From a virus, in IMG/VR virus record IMGVR_UViG_3300022602_000482, positions 1-21,377 of that record: a DNA stretch of 21,377 nt. One strand, 5' to 3'. A program made the position numbers and the translations under genes. The notes beneath the pieces were generated by a model. It was not told the DNA's origin. It ran no database searches and was given only the letters and a program-made list of their open reading frames with translations. Positions 11,784 through 17,934 of the stretch are shown piece by piece. Each line of letters starts with the position of its first letter. The first letter of the stretch is position 1.

Positions 11784-11808
11784 GAATCGGGGGAAATCCC
11801 CCCAATCG
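11784..11808. repeat. GAATC-G5-AAAT-C6-AATCG hairpin, copy 4
   Basis: It is identical over 25 nt to copy 5. The stem of 5 G:C pairs has two further A:T pairs beyond one mismatch. It begins directly after the stop of the 134-residue gene (11809) in leftward reading. Confidence 0.9.
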
Positions 11809-12213
11809 TTACTTAGTCTTAGATGCCCATGCTTCTTCAAATGCTTTGAGTGCCTGTTGCTTAGTCTTGAATTTGGTTACGATGCGAGCGAATGGGTTAA
11901 CTGGCTCGGTGCGGTTCGATGTCTTAGGCTTGCCTGTGTAGTAGATCTCACAATCAGTGAGTATGACCTGCACCGCATCTTTTGCCGCTTCGTAACTCTT
12001 AGCTGTGTTGTCCATGACCATGCGCCCTGTGGCTTTGCCTTTGCCGTCTTTGAGTGGTACGCCGTATTTGCCTGCGACTATGGGCATGACGAGTGCGTAG
12101 GCACTATCGTACTTTTTACCTTTGAGTGATGCCTTGAGTGCCTCAATAGCTTTGACGTATGCCTCACCAGTTGCGAGTGCGTTGAGTACGAGTGTGTTGA
12201 ATGAAATTTTCAT
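11809..12213 (-). CDS. Hypothetical protein, first gene of the leftward arm (134 residues)
   Basis: It starts MKISFNTLVLNALATGEAYV and shows helical segments (VKAIEALKASLKGKKYDSAY, TAKSYEAAKDAVQVIL) around a basic loop GVPLKDGKGKATGRM. The C-terminus (FARIVTKFKTKQQALKAFEE) is helical and basic. I do not recognise the family. AGGAGA lies 5 nt before ATG 12213. As the first gene behind the leftward promoter it would be expressed earliest, which suits a host-takeover protein. The gene is bracketed by hairpin copies 4 and 5, identical over 25 nt. Confidence 0.78.
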   Translation of the reverse strand: MKISFNTLVLNALATGEAYVKAIEALKASLKGKKYDSAYALVMPIVAGKYGVPLKDGKGKATGRMVMDNTAKSYEAAKDAVQVILTDCEIYYTGKPKTSNRTEPVNPFARIVTKFKTKQQALKAFEEAWASKTK

Positions 12214-12228
12214 TATGATCTCCTGAAT

Positions 12229-12253
12229 GAATCGGGGGAAATCCCCCCAATCG
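12229..12253. repeat. GAATC-G5-AAAT-C6-AATCG hairpin, copy 5
   Basis: It is the same 25 nt as copy 4. This copy lies in the 5' leader of the leftward operon, a few nucleotides before the Shine-Dalgarno of the 134-residue gene. Confidence 0.9.
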
Positions 12254-12474
12254 GCTAGAGCGAATCCCTTAACCGATGCCTCTATTGTACGGATAGGGGT
12301 AAAAGAACCAATCCAATAGTAGTAAGCCTAGCCCAAATCTAAGCCAAAACGAATACTAAAATACCCACACTACCCCCATCACCCCTCTTTTAAGGATGGT
12401 CGCATGGTCACCATGAACACTGTTCCTCACCCGCTCCCACTACTTCTGTAATACTTAAGTACCGCTATTCAATT
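12254..12474. other. Leader of the leftward operon with two short palindromes
   Basis: About 220 nt with no convincing gene on either strand. Two adjoining palindromes stand out: CATGGT-C-ACCATG (12403-12415) and GAACA-C-TGTTC (12415-12425). They would lie in the transcribed leader, about 45-65 nt after the predicted start, and could be protein-binding sites or small RNA hairpins. The rest is C-rich on the plus strand with no obvious structure. Confidence 0.45.
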
Positions 12475-12504
12475 ATTATAAAAAATCCAAATACCCATTG
12501 TCTA
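12475..12504 (-). promoter_or_regulatory. Leftward sigma70-like promoter
   Basis: On the minus strand, TAGACA (12504-12499, five of six matches to TTGACA), an 18-nt spacer and a perfect TATAAT (12480-12475). A start near 12468 is expected. The next gene on this strand starts at 12213, so the leader would be about 255 nt. The -35 box lies in the palindrome at 12497-12516. Confidence 0.7.
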
Positions 12505-12516
12505 ATGTTAGACAAT
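12497..12516. promoter_or_regulatory. Palindromic operator candidate ATTGTCTAA-TG-TTAGACAAT
   Basis: Perfect 9-bp arms around a 2-nt centre form a site about two helical turns long, as bound by dimeric helix-turn-helix repressors. It covers the -35 box of the leftward promoter. A bound dimer would block RNA polymerase. No repressor gene is identified; the winged-helix protein at 5742-6236 or a host regulator are candidates. Confidence 0.65.
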
Positions 12517-12523
12517 AGCACAT

Positions 12524-12561
12524 AAAAAAACCCCCCAGGCTGATTAGTGCAGCTTTGGGGG
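12524..12561 (-). terminator. Rho-independent terminator, minus strand
   Basis: On the minus strand, CCCCCA pairs with TGGGGG and, after a small internal loop, GCTG pairs with CAGC around CACTAAT. Seven Ts follow (12530-12524). The structure is complete and oriented leftward, although the nearest genes to its right run rightward. Confidence 0.8.
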
Positions 12562-12602
12562 CTAAAAGGACCATTGAGCCAAGTCCTACAGGAGAGAGCA
12601 AA

Positions 12603-12617
12603 TGCACAACTTGCGCA
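12603..12617. promoter_or_regulatory. Imperfect palindrome TGCACAA-C-TTGCGCA at the rightward -35 box
   Basis: Seven-bp arms with one mismatch. It overlaps the -35 box TTGCGC (12611-12616) of the rightward promoter and could be an operator for it, or the first stem of the candidate RNA. Sequence differs from the leftward operator. Confidence 0.4.
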
Positions 12618-12640
12618 CTTGATCAAATGTATTATATACT
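12611..12640 (+). promoter_or_regulatory. Rightward promoter of the packaging/head operon
   Basis: TTGCGC (12611-12616), an 18-nt spacer and TATACT (12635-12640) point to a start near 12647, about 27 nt before the small terminase gene. The -10 box overlaps that of the leftward small RNA promoter. Match to consensus is moderate. Confidence 0.55.
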
Positions 12641-12660
12641 ACACCCATTCGAGGTTACAA
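12631..12660 (-). promoter_or_regulatory. Leftward promoter of the candidate small RNA
   Basis: On the minus strand, TTGTAA (12660-12655), an 18-nt spacer and a perfect TATAAT (12636-12631). The -10 box shares two base pairs with the rightward promoter's -10 box, so polymerase can occupy only one of the two at a time. Confidence 0.55.
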
Positions 12661-12673
12661 GGACCTACGCGCA

Positions 12674-13258
12674 ATGTTAGAGCATCTTATTGATTATGAA
12701 CCGGAAGTGAGTGACAACTCACACGGATTCGTGTCGCTTGAAAAAAACACCCCGTCTCAAACCGTAGACGCTAAAGTAAACACCCTTGACTGGCTCCAGC
12801 AATTAGGAGCCGTAGACACAGATACGAAGGCAGACGAGCTGGATACCCAGCACGCACGTAAAGCTTTTGCCAACATCGTATCTGCCACACCTGACGAAAT
12901 CACCCACTCATCGCTTGCCGAAGTTAAAACGCCACAGGCCGTAAGACATTTGGTCACCATGCTGACCGCTTACGACTGGGAGTTTGTCGAGCGAGCCAAA
13001 GAACTTAGAGGCTACACAGTAGCTAAAATTTTGGAAGAATGTGAGAATCCCAGCGCCAACATACGCCTGAAGGCACTTGCTTTATTGGGTAAGGTCACAG
13101 AGGTTGGACTCTTTACAGACAAGATTGAGGTTAAGAAAACCGAGCTGTCTGATGCAGAGATTGACTCCAAGATTAAAGAAAAACTCAATCGGTTCATGGG
13201 TGTGGTCGATGTCACGGATGTGGGGGATGTTCTTGAAACTCAACGACTTAACGCTTAA
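12674..13258 (+). CDS. Terminase small subunit (194 residues)
   Basis: The small terminase recognises phage DNA and brings it to the large subunit and portal. The N-terminal 60 residues are acidic and variable. The middle (VSATPDEITHSSLAEVKTPQ, AVRHLVTMLTAYDWEFVERA) is helical. The ENPSANIRLKALALLGKVTEVGLFT segment followed by KIEVKK matches small-terminase proteins that precede this type of large terminase. A DNA-binding helix-turn-helix is not obvious. AAGGA lies 10 nt before ATG 12674. It overlaps the large subunit gene by 32 nt, which supports the pairing. First gene of the rightward operon. Family recognition rests on the C-terminal pattern and the context. Confidence 0.85.
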   Translation: MLEHLIDYEPEVSDNSHGFVSLEKNTPSQTVDAKVNTLDWLQQLGAVDTDTKADELDTQHARKAFANIVSATPDEITHSSLAEVKTPQAVRHLVTMLTAYDWEFVERAKELRGYTVAKILEECENPSANIRLKALALLGKVTEVGLFTDKIEVKKTELSDAEIDSKIKEKLNRFMGVVDVTDVGDVLETQRLNA

Positions 13259-14771
13259 TCCTCAAGAAATCCAGGCGCTACAAGCCGCCCTTCCCCGTAT
13301 GAGTACGGCGGAGAAGATTGAACTTATGGACATGCTGGAGGTCAGAGAGCAAAGATTTAAGATAGCCACCGCCCAAAATAGTGTGCTCGAGTTTGCCAAA
13401 CGGGTCTATCCTGGTTTTAAAGTAGGTCCCCATCATAGAAAACTGGCATCTATATTTGAAGCGGTGCTAAGCGGTGAGAAAAAACGAGTCATTATCAATA
13501 TTGCGCCCCGTATGGGCAAGTCTGAGTTCTCATCCTACCTATTCCCCGCCTATTTTTTAGGTAAATTCCCCGAGAAAAAGATCATCATGGGCACCCATAC
13601 AGCGGGTTTGTCTGAAGATTTTGGTAGGCGCGTGCGAAATTTAATCAATTCGGAGGAATACCATGAGCTATTTTCCAACACTGAGGTCTCAGACGACCAA
13701 AAAGCTGCAGGCAAGTGGTCTACTTCAAGAGGTGGACAGTATTATGCGGCGGGTGTCGGGGGTGCACTTGCGGGACGCGGAGCGGATTTGTTCGTTATCG
13801 ACGACCCCCACTCAGAGCAAGATGTCAAAGCAAATAGCAGACTGGCGTTTGATAATGCTTGGTCGTGGATGCAGACCGGACCGCTCCAACGTTTGATGCC
13901 GGGGGGCGCGATCATTGTAATTATGACGCGTTGGGGACTCCTTGATCTGACCGGACGCTTGATTGACTACCAGATTAAGAATCCAGACTCCCCTAGATGG
14001 GAGATTGTGGAGTTGCCTGCAATACTGAACGAGGGCACGGAGAACGAGAAGTCGTTATGGCCTGAGCAGTGGCCTCTTGAGGCGCTAAAGTCTGCAAAAG
14101 CCTCTATTGATCCAAGGTATTGGAACGCGCAGTACATGCAGCAGCCTACGAGTGACACATCTGCGATCATATCAAGAAAGAGTTGGCGCATGTGGACAGC
14201 GGACACACCGCCTCCTTGCGAGTATGTGATTCAGTCTTGGGATACGGCGTTTGAGACAAAGAACAATTCTGACTACTCAGCATGCACAACGTGGGGTGTT
14301 TTCTACAACGAAGAGGAAAACAACAAGCCGCAATTGATATTACTGGACGCGTTCAAGGATAGAATGGCGTTTCCTGAACTCAAGGTAATTGCGCTCAAAC
14401 ATTACAAAGAATGGGAACCAGACGCGTTTATCGTGGAGAAAAAAGCCGCAGGTGCTCCACTGATTCAAGAGTTACGGGCAATGGGAATACCTGTGCAAGA
14501 AACAAATCCGAGCAGAGGCAATGATAAGATGGTCAGGTTAAACGCCGTCTCTGATCTGTTCGCAAGCGGAATGGTATGGGCACCAGAGACACGCTGGGCC
14601 AGAGAGGTGATTGAAGAAGTTGCGTCATTCCCAGTTGGGGACAACGATGACTATGTGGATACAACGTCCCAAGCGCTGATGCGTTTTAGACAAGGGGGGT
14701 TCATTGCGTTAGATTCAGACGAGCGTGATGACATGAGAACTTTTAGGCGCAAAACCGCCGCATATTATTAA
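13227..14771 (+). CDS. terL: Terminase large subunit (514 residues)
   Basis: The DNA-packaging motor: an ATPase domain plus a nuclease domain. Walker A is NIAPRMGKSE (residues 91-100) in the terminase-specific form without GxxxxGK. Walker B is ADLFVIDDP (186-194), and the coupling motif is VIMTRW (231-236). The nuclease has IQSWDTAF (D339), FIVEKKAAG (E404) and NDDYVDTTSQ (about 473-481), the three acidic RNase H-like positions. All are intact. The frame is open back to 13077, but ATG 13227 gives the usual N-terminus (LTLNPQEIQALQAALPRMST). The Shine-Dalgarno there is poor, so translation may be coupled to the small subunit. The type alone does not tell headful from cos packaging. Confidence 0.95.
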   Translation: MFLKLNDLTLNPQEIQALQAALPRMSTAEKIELMDMLEVREQRFKIATAQNSVLEFAKRVYPGFKVGPHHRKLASIFEAVLSGEKKRVIINIAPRMGKSEFSSYLFPAYFLGKFPEKKIIMGTHTAGLSEDFGRRVRNLINSEEYHELFSNTEVSDDQKAAGKWSTSRGGQYYAAGVGGALAGRGADLFVIDDPHSEQDVKANSRLAFDNAWSWMQTGPLQRLMPGGAIIVIMTRWGLLDLTGRLIDYQIKNPDSPRWEIVELPAILNEGTENEKSLWPEQWPLEALKSAKASIDPRYWNAQYMQQPTSDTSAIISRKSWRMWTADTPPPCEYVIQSWDTAFETKNNSDYSACTTWGVFYNEEENNKPQLILLDAFKDRMAFPELKVIALKHYKEWEPDAFIVEKKAAGAPLIQELRAMGIPVQETNPSRGNDKMVRLNAVSDLFASGMVWAPETRWAREVIEEVASFPVGDNDDYVDTTSQALMRFRQGGFIALDSDERDDMRTFRRKTAAYY

Positions 14772-14779
14772 GGACAGAC

Positions 14780-17302
14780 ATGGCAACCAATATTGATAAA
14801 GCACTATACGCAGATACGCAAGGCATTGCAGGGGCACAGGACGAGGAACCCCTTGAGATTGAGATCATAGATCCAGAAGCGGTTAAGATCCACGCAGGTG
14901 ACTTGGACATAGAGATTCAACCAGATGGTGAGGCTGACTTTTATAAAAATTTGGCTGAAGTCATGGATCCGGATGATGCGTCATCAATGGTGAGTGAACT
15001 GTCTAGAAATATTGAAGATGATAAAAACTCCCGCAAAGACTGGGAAAAAGCGTATGTAATGGGACTCAAGCTACTGGGTCTCCAATACGAAGAGAGAACG
15101 GAGCCTTGGAACGGAGCATCGGGTGTCTTTCACCCCATGATTACAGAAGCCGTTGTTAGGTTCCAAAGTGAAACGATCACCGAGATGTTTCCCGCCCAAG
15201 GCCCCGTTCGCACTAAATTAATAGGCAAAGAAACACCCGCCAAAAAAGAGTCTGCCATCCGGGTAGAAGATGACATGAACTATGAACTGACCGAAGTAAT
15301 GGTTGAGTTCAGACCGGAACACGAGCGCATGTTATGGAGCTTACCCGCAACAGGGTCAGCGTTTAAAAAAGTCTATGATGATATAACTCTAGGGCGCCAA
15401 ACATCCACGTTTGTACCTGCAGAAGATGTAATTTTGCCTTACGGTACGACCGATATGGACACGTGCTACCGCATGACGCACGTGATGCGTAAGACAAAAA
15501 ACGACATACGCAAGCTGCAAAAAGCAGGTTTTTATTTAGATTTTGAACTCCCAGACGCAACACAACTGCGCGATGACATACAAAAAGCCAAGGATCAAGA
15601 GACCGGATTCAATGACTTAAATGATGATCGTTATGTAATTTATGAAGTTCACGTTGACCTGGATTTAAAAGGCTACGAAGACAAAGATAACAATGGCGAA
15701 CAAACAGGGATTGCGTTACCATACGTTGTAACTTTTGTTAAAGGAAGCAACAATGTCTTGTCAATTCGGCGCAACTGGAAGGAAGACGATGAAAATAGAC
15801 GCAAACGCCAACACTTCGTCCACTACCAGTACATCCCCGGATTTGGAGCCTACGGCTTCGGACTGTTCCACCTCATCGGCGGATTTGCAAAATCAGCAAC
15901 CTCGATTATGCGTCAACTGGTGGACGCAGGAACTCTTTCTAACCTGCCCGGAGGACTTAAATCGCGTGGGCTTCGCATTAAGGGTGATGACACTCCCATT
16001 GCACCAGGAGAATTCCGGGACGTTGATATTGCGTCGGGTCCGCTAAGAGACAACATCCTCCCCCTTCCATACAAAGAACCCAGCGCAGTTTTAGCCGGAT
16101 TACTCGACAAAATCGTTGAAGAAGGACGCAGGTTTGCTGCAACCGCTGATATGCAGATCAGCGATATGTCTAGCCAGGCTCCGGTCGGTACTACCTTGGC
16201 ACTTCTTGAGCGCCAGTTAAAAGTAATGACAGCGGTGCAAGCACGTATGCACTATGCGTTCAAGCAAGAACTAAAACTGCTTGCCGCACTTATTAAAGAA
16301 GACACGCCTGTTGACTACGAGTACGAACCTGAGTATGGTTCAAAGTCTGCCAAGCAGTCTGATTATGATGATGTAGATATTGTTCCAGTCAGTGATCCTA
16401 ATGCGGCGACCATGTCACAACGCGTGGTGCAGTACCAAGCTGTGATACAGATGGCGCAGATGGCGCCAGATATTTACGATATGCCGGAACTTCATAGGCG
16501 TATGCTAGAGGTAATGGGTATTAAAGGTGCTGATAAGCTCGTGCCTTTACCAGACGATATGAGACCAAAAGATCCTGTCACAGAGAACCAAGCCGTTCTC
16601 AAGATGGAGCCGGTCAAAGCGTTTGTATACCAAGATCATCAGGCGCATATTGCCGTTCATATGGCAATGATGCAAGACCCGACAATAATGGCGCTGATTG
16701 GACAAAACCCTAACGCACCTAAGATTCAAGGTGCAATGATGTCTCATATTGCTGAACACGCAGGGTTTGAGTACAAGAAAACAATTGAAGCACAACTTGG
16801 TATAGCAATTCCTGAACAAGACCCCAATGATGACAGTATGGCAATGCCCCCGCAAGTTGAGCGTCAGATGTCTGGAATGATGGCACAGGCCGCCAACCAA
16901 GTCTTAATGATGCACCAACAGCAAGCCAAGCAACAACAAGCTCAGCAACAACAGCAAGATCCTATGTTCCAGTTGCAACAACAAGAACTTCAATTACGTC
17001 AACAAGAGTTGCAACTCAAAGGCCAAGAGTTCCAAGCGCGTATGGCAATGGAGGACAAAAAACTTCAAGTACAAGCAATGGATAAAGCGGGCAAACTCAA
17101 AATGGATGACAAGCGTATTCAAATGCAGGGGCTTGAGAAATCCGCTCAAATCAAAGCAAGACAGCAAGATATGGGCATGGAGCTAATGAAACACGGCACT
17201 AATCTAAAACACGAAGAGAAACTGCAGACGATGGCTCAAGGGCTTGATTTGGTCAAGCATGCTGCAACTTTAAACAAACCAAAGGAGAATCCACCTAAAT
17301 GA
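14780..17302 (+). CDS. Portal protein, P22-type, with glutamine-rich C-terminal extension (840 residues)
   Basis: The portal is the dodecameric ring at one head vertex through which DNA enters and leaves. The body (residues about 60-650) has the P22-type portal pattern: DWEKAYVMGLKLLG, PWNGASGVFHPMITEAVVRF, LLGRRFAAT-like EEGRRFAATADMQISDMSSQ, PVGTTLALLERQLKVM and ENQAVLKMEPVKAFVYQDHQ. From about 711 it turns into glutamine-rich low complexity (HQQQAKQQQAQQQQQ) and then a long methionine- and lysine-rich coiled coil up to the end. P22 portal has a C-terminal helical barrel, so the extension could be an enlarged barrel. The acidic N-terminus holds EIEIID, shared with the scaffold-like protein. 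AAGGA lies 5 nt before ATG 14780. Confidence 0.93.
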   Translation: MATNIDKALYADTQGIAGAQDEEPLEIEIIDPEAVKIHAGDLDIEIQPDGEADFYKNLAEVMDPDDASSMVSELSRNIEDDKNSRKDWEKAYVMGLKLLGLQYEERTEPWNGASGVFHPMITEAVVRFQSETITEMFPAQGPVRTKLIGKETPAKKESAIRVEDDMNYELTEVMVEFRPEHERMLWSLPATGSAFKKVYDDITLGRQTSTFVPAEDVILPYGTTDMDTCYRMTHVMRKTKNDIRKLQKAGFYLDFELPDATQLRDDIQKAKDQETGFNDLNDDRYVIYEVHVDLDLKGYEDKDNNGEQTGIALPYVVTFVKGSNNVLSIRRNWKEDDENRRKRQHFVHYQYIPGFGAYGFGLFHLIGGFAKSATSIMRQLVDAGTLSNLPGGLKSRGLRIKGDDTPIAPGEFRDVDIASGPLRDNILPLPYKEPSAVLAGLLDKIVEEGRRFAATADMQISDMSSQAPVGTTLALLERQLKVMTAVQARMHYAFKQELKLLAALIKEDTPVDYEYEPEYGSKSAKQSDYDDVDIVPVSDPNAATMSQRVVQYQAVIQMAQMAPDIYDMPELHRRMLEVMGIKGADKLVPLPDDMRPKDPVTENQAVLKMEPVKAFVYQDHQAHIAVHMAMMQDPTIMALIGQNPNAPKIQGAMMSHIAEHAGFEYKKTIEAQLGIAIPEQDPNDDSMAMPPQVERQMSGMMAQAANQVLMMHQQQAKQQQAQQQQQDPMFQLQQQELQLRQQELQLKGQEFQARMAMEDKKLQVQAMDKAGKLKMDDKRIQMQGLEKSAQIKARQQDMGMELMKHGTNLKHEEKLQTMAQGLDLVKHAATLNKPKENPPK

Positions 17303-17493
17303 TCCAAAACTTCGCAGGTGCGCTGCGCAACCAAATACGCAAACAAATGAACGATTACGCTGACGATCTAGCAACAGGTCAGTGCCAAAATTTTGATCAA
17401 TATCAAAAACTCTGTGGGGTGATTTCGGGTCTAGCCATCGCAGAGGGTTTATTACTTGACCTGCTAGAAAAGGTGGAAAAATCTGATGAGTGA
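17299..17493 (+). CDS. Small helical protein between portal and GroES-like gene (64 residues)
   Basis: The sequence MIQNFAGALRNQIRKQMNDY, ADDLATGQCQNFDQYQKLCG, GLAIAEGLLLDLLEKVEK is typical of short helical phage proteins encoded just after the portal gene ('.D.Y..LCG.I.GLA.AE..LLDL'). A structural accessory role is likely from position but unproven. The start overlaps the portal stop as ATGA, with AAGGAG 11 nt upstream. The end overlaps the next gene by 8 nt. Confidence 0.8.
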   Translation: MIQNFAGALRNQIRKQMNDYADDLATGQCQNFDQYQKLCGVISGLAIAEGLLLDLLEKVEKSDE

Positions 17494-17923
17494 ACTCATA
17501 CTCCCTGAGCGTTTAAAGCTCAAACCTACGATGGAGGTAATTGAACAAATTACTAAACCACCAGAGAAAGACGAGGAGAAAGCGACAATGCTTCCTAGCC
17601 CATCCGGGTATCGGTTGCTTTGTAGCGTGCCACAAGTCTCTAAAAAGATTGATGGTACTGAACTCGATCTAGAGCGTCCTGATTTCTATGCCAAACAAGA
17701 AGACCATGCGACCACCGTGTTGTTTGTTCTAAAGGTTGGGCCAGATGCGTATCAGGACAAAGCCAAGTTCCCTAGTGGTGCTTGGTGCAAGGAAGGTGAC
17801 TTCATCATGGTACGTACCTATGCAGGTACGCGTTTCAAAATTTACGGCAACGAATTCCGGTTCATCAATGATGATCAAGTTGACGGCGTTGTAGATGATC
17901 CCCGCGGAATAACCCGCGCATAA
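17486..17923 (+). CDS. GroES-like co-chaperonin-type protein (145 residues)
   Basis: After a charged N-terminus, PSPSGYRLLCSVPQVSKK begins a beta barrel like that of Cpn10/GroES. It continues LFVLKVGPDAYQDKAKFPSG, AWCKEGDFIMVRTYAGTRF, and the end FRFINDDQVDGVVDDP corresponds to the last GroES strand ('..+.DD.I.A'). A mobile-loop-like segment (KIDGTELDLERPDF) sits in the expected place between strands. T4 gp31 and similar phage proteins replace GroES to fold a capsid protein, and this gene is located in the head module. It could also be a structural barrel without chaperonin activity. The overall length exceeds GroES (about 97 residues) because of the N-terminal extension. Confidence 0.72.
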   Translation: MSELILPERLKLKPTMEVIEQITKPPEKDEEKATMLPSPSGYRLLCSVPQVSKKIDGTELDLERPDFYAKQEDHATTVLFVLKVGPDAYQDKAKFPSGAWCKEGDFIMVRTYAGTRFKIYGNEFRFINDDQVDGVVDDPRGITRA

Positions 17924-17934
17924 AGGAAAAAACA

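Larger units (their letters stand above)
12524..12624 (-). ncRNA. Candidate phage small RNA (about 100 nt)
   Basis: A minus-strand transcript started at the promoter 12660-12631 would begin near 12624 and end at the terminator, about 100 nt. It would contain a 5' inverted repeat (12617-12603, TGCGCAA/TTGTGCA), a middle hairpin AGGAC...GTCCT with inner TTG/CAA pairs (about 12587-12567) and the terminator stem. Hfq-type small RNAs have this layout. No convincing ribosome site and start exist inside, so a non-coding RNA is favoured. Entirely predicted. Confidence 0.5.

Noticed and set aside
7158-12253. G5-6/C6 hairpins as standard intrinsic terminators
   Set aside because: No T-run follows any of the five stems on either strand, and one lies in the leader before a gene.
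12602-12622. AGGAG followed by ATG on the plus strand just before the rightward promoter
   Set aside because: The frame is only six codons and lies upstream of the predicted transcription start; possibly a relic of a gene start, not a gene.
12420-12624. Minus-strand open frame of 30-45 codons across the terminator and candidate RNA
   Set aside because: It has no ribosome site before its ATG or GTG and runs through the terminator stem; composition is not protein-like.
12566-12673. tRNA gene in the control region
   Set aside because: No acceptor stem or GGTTCGAATCC-like T arm is found on either strand; the TTCGAGG there is isolated.
16910-17060. CAA/CAG-rich repeat as a CRISPR or satellite array
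   Set aside because: It is the in-frame glutamine-rich part of the portal gene with irregular units and no spacers.
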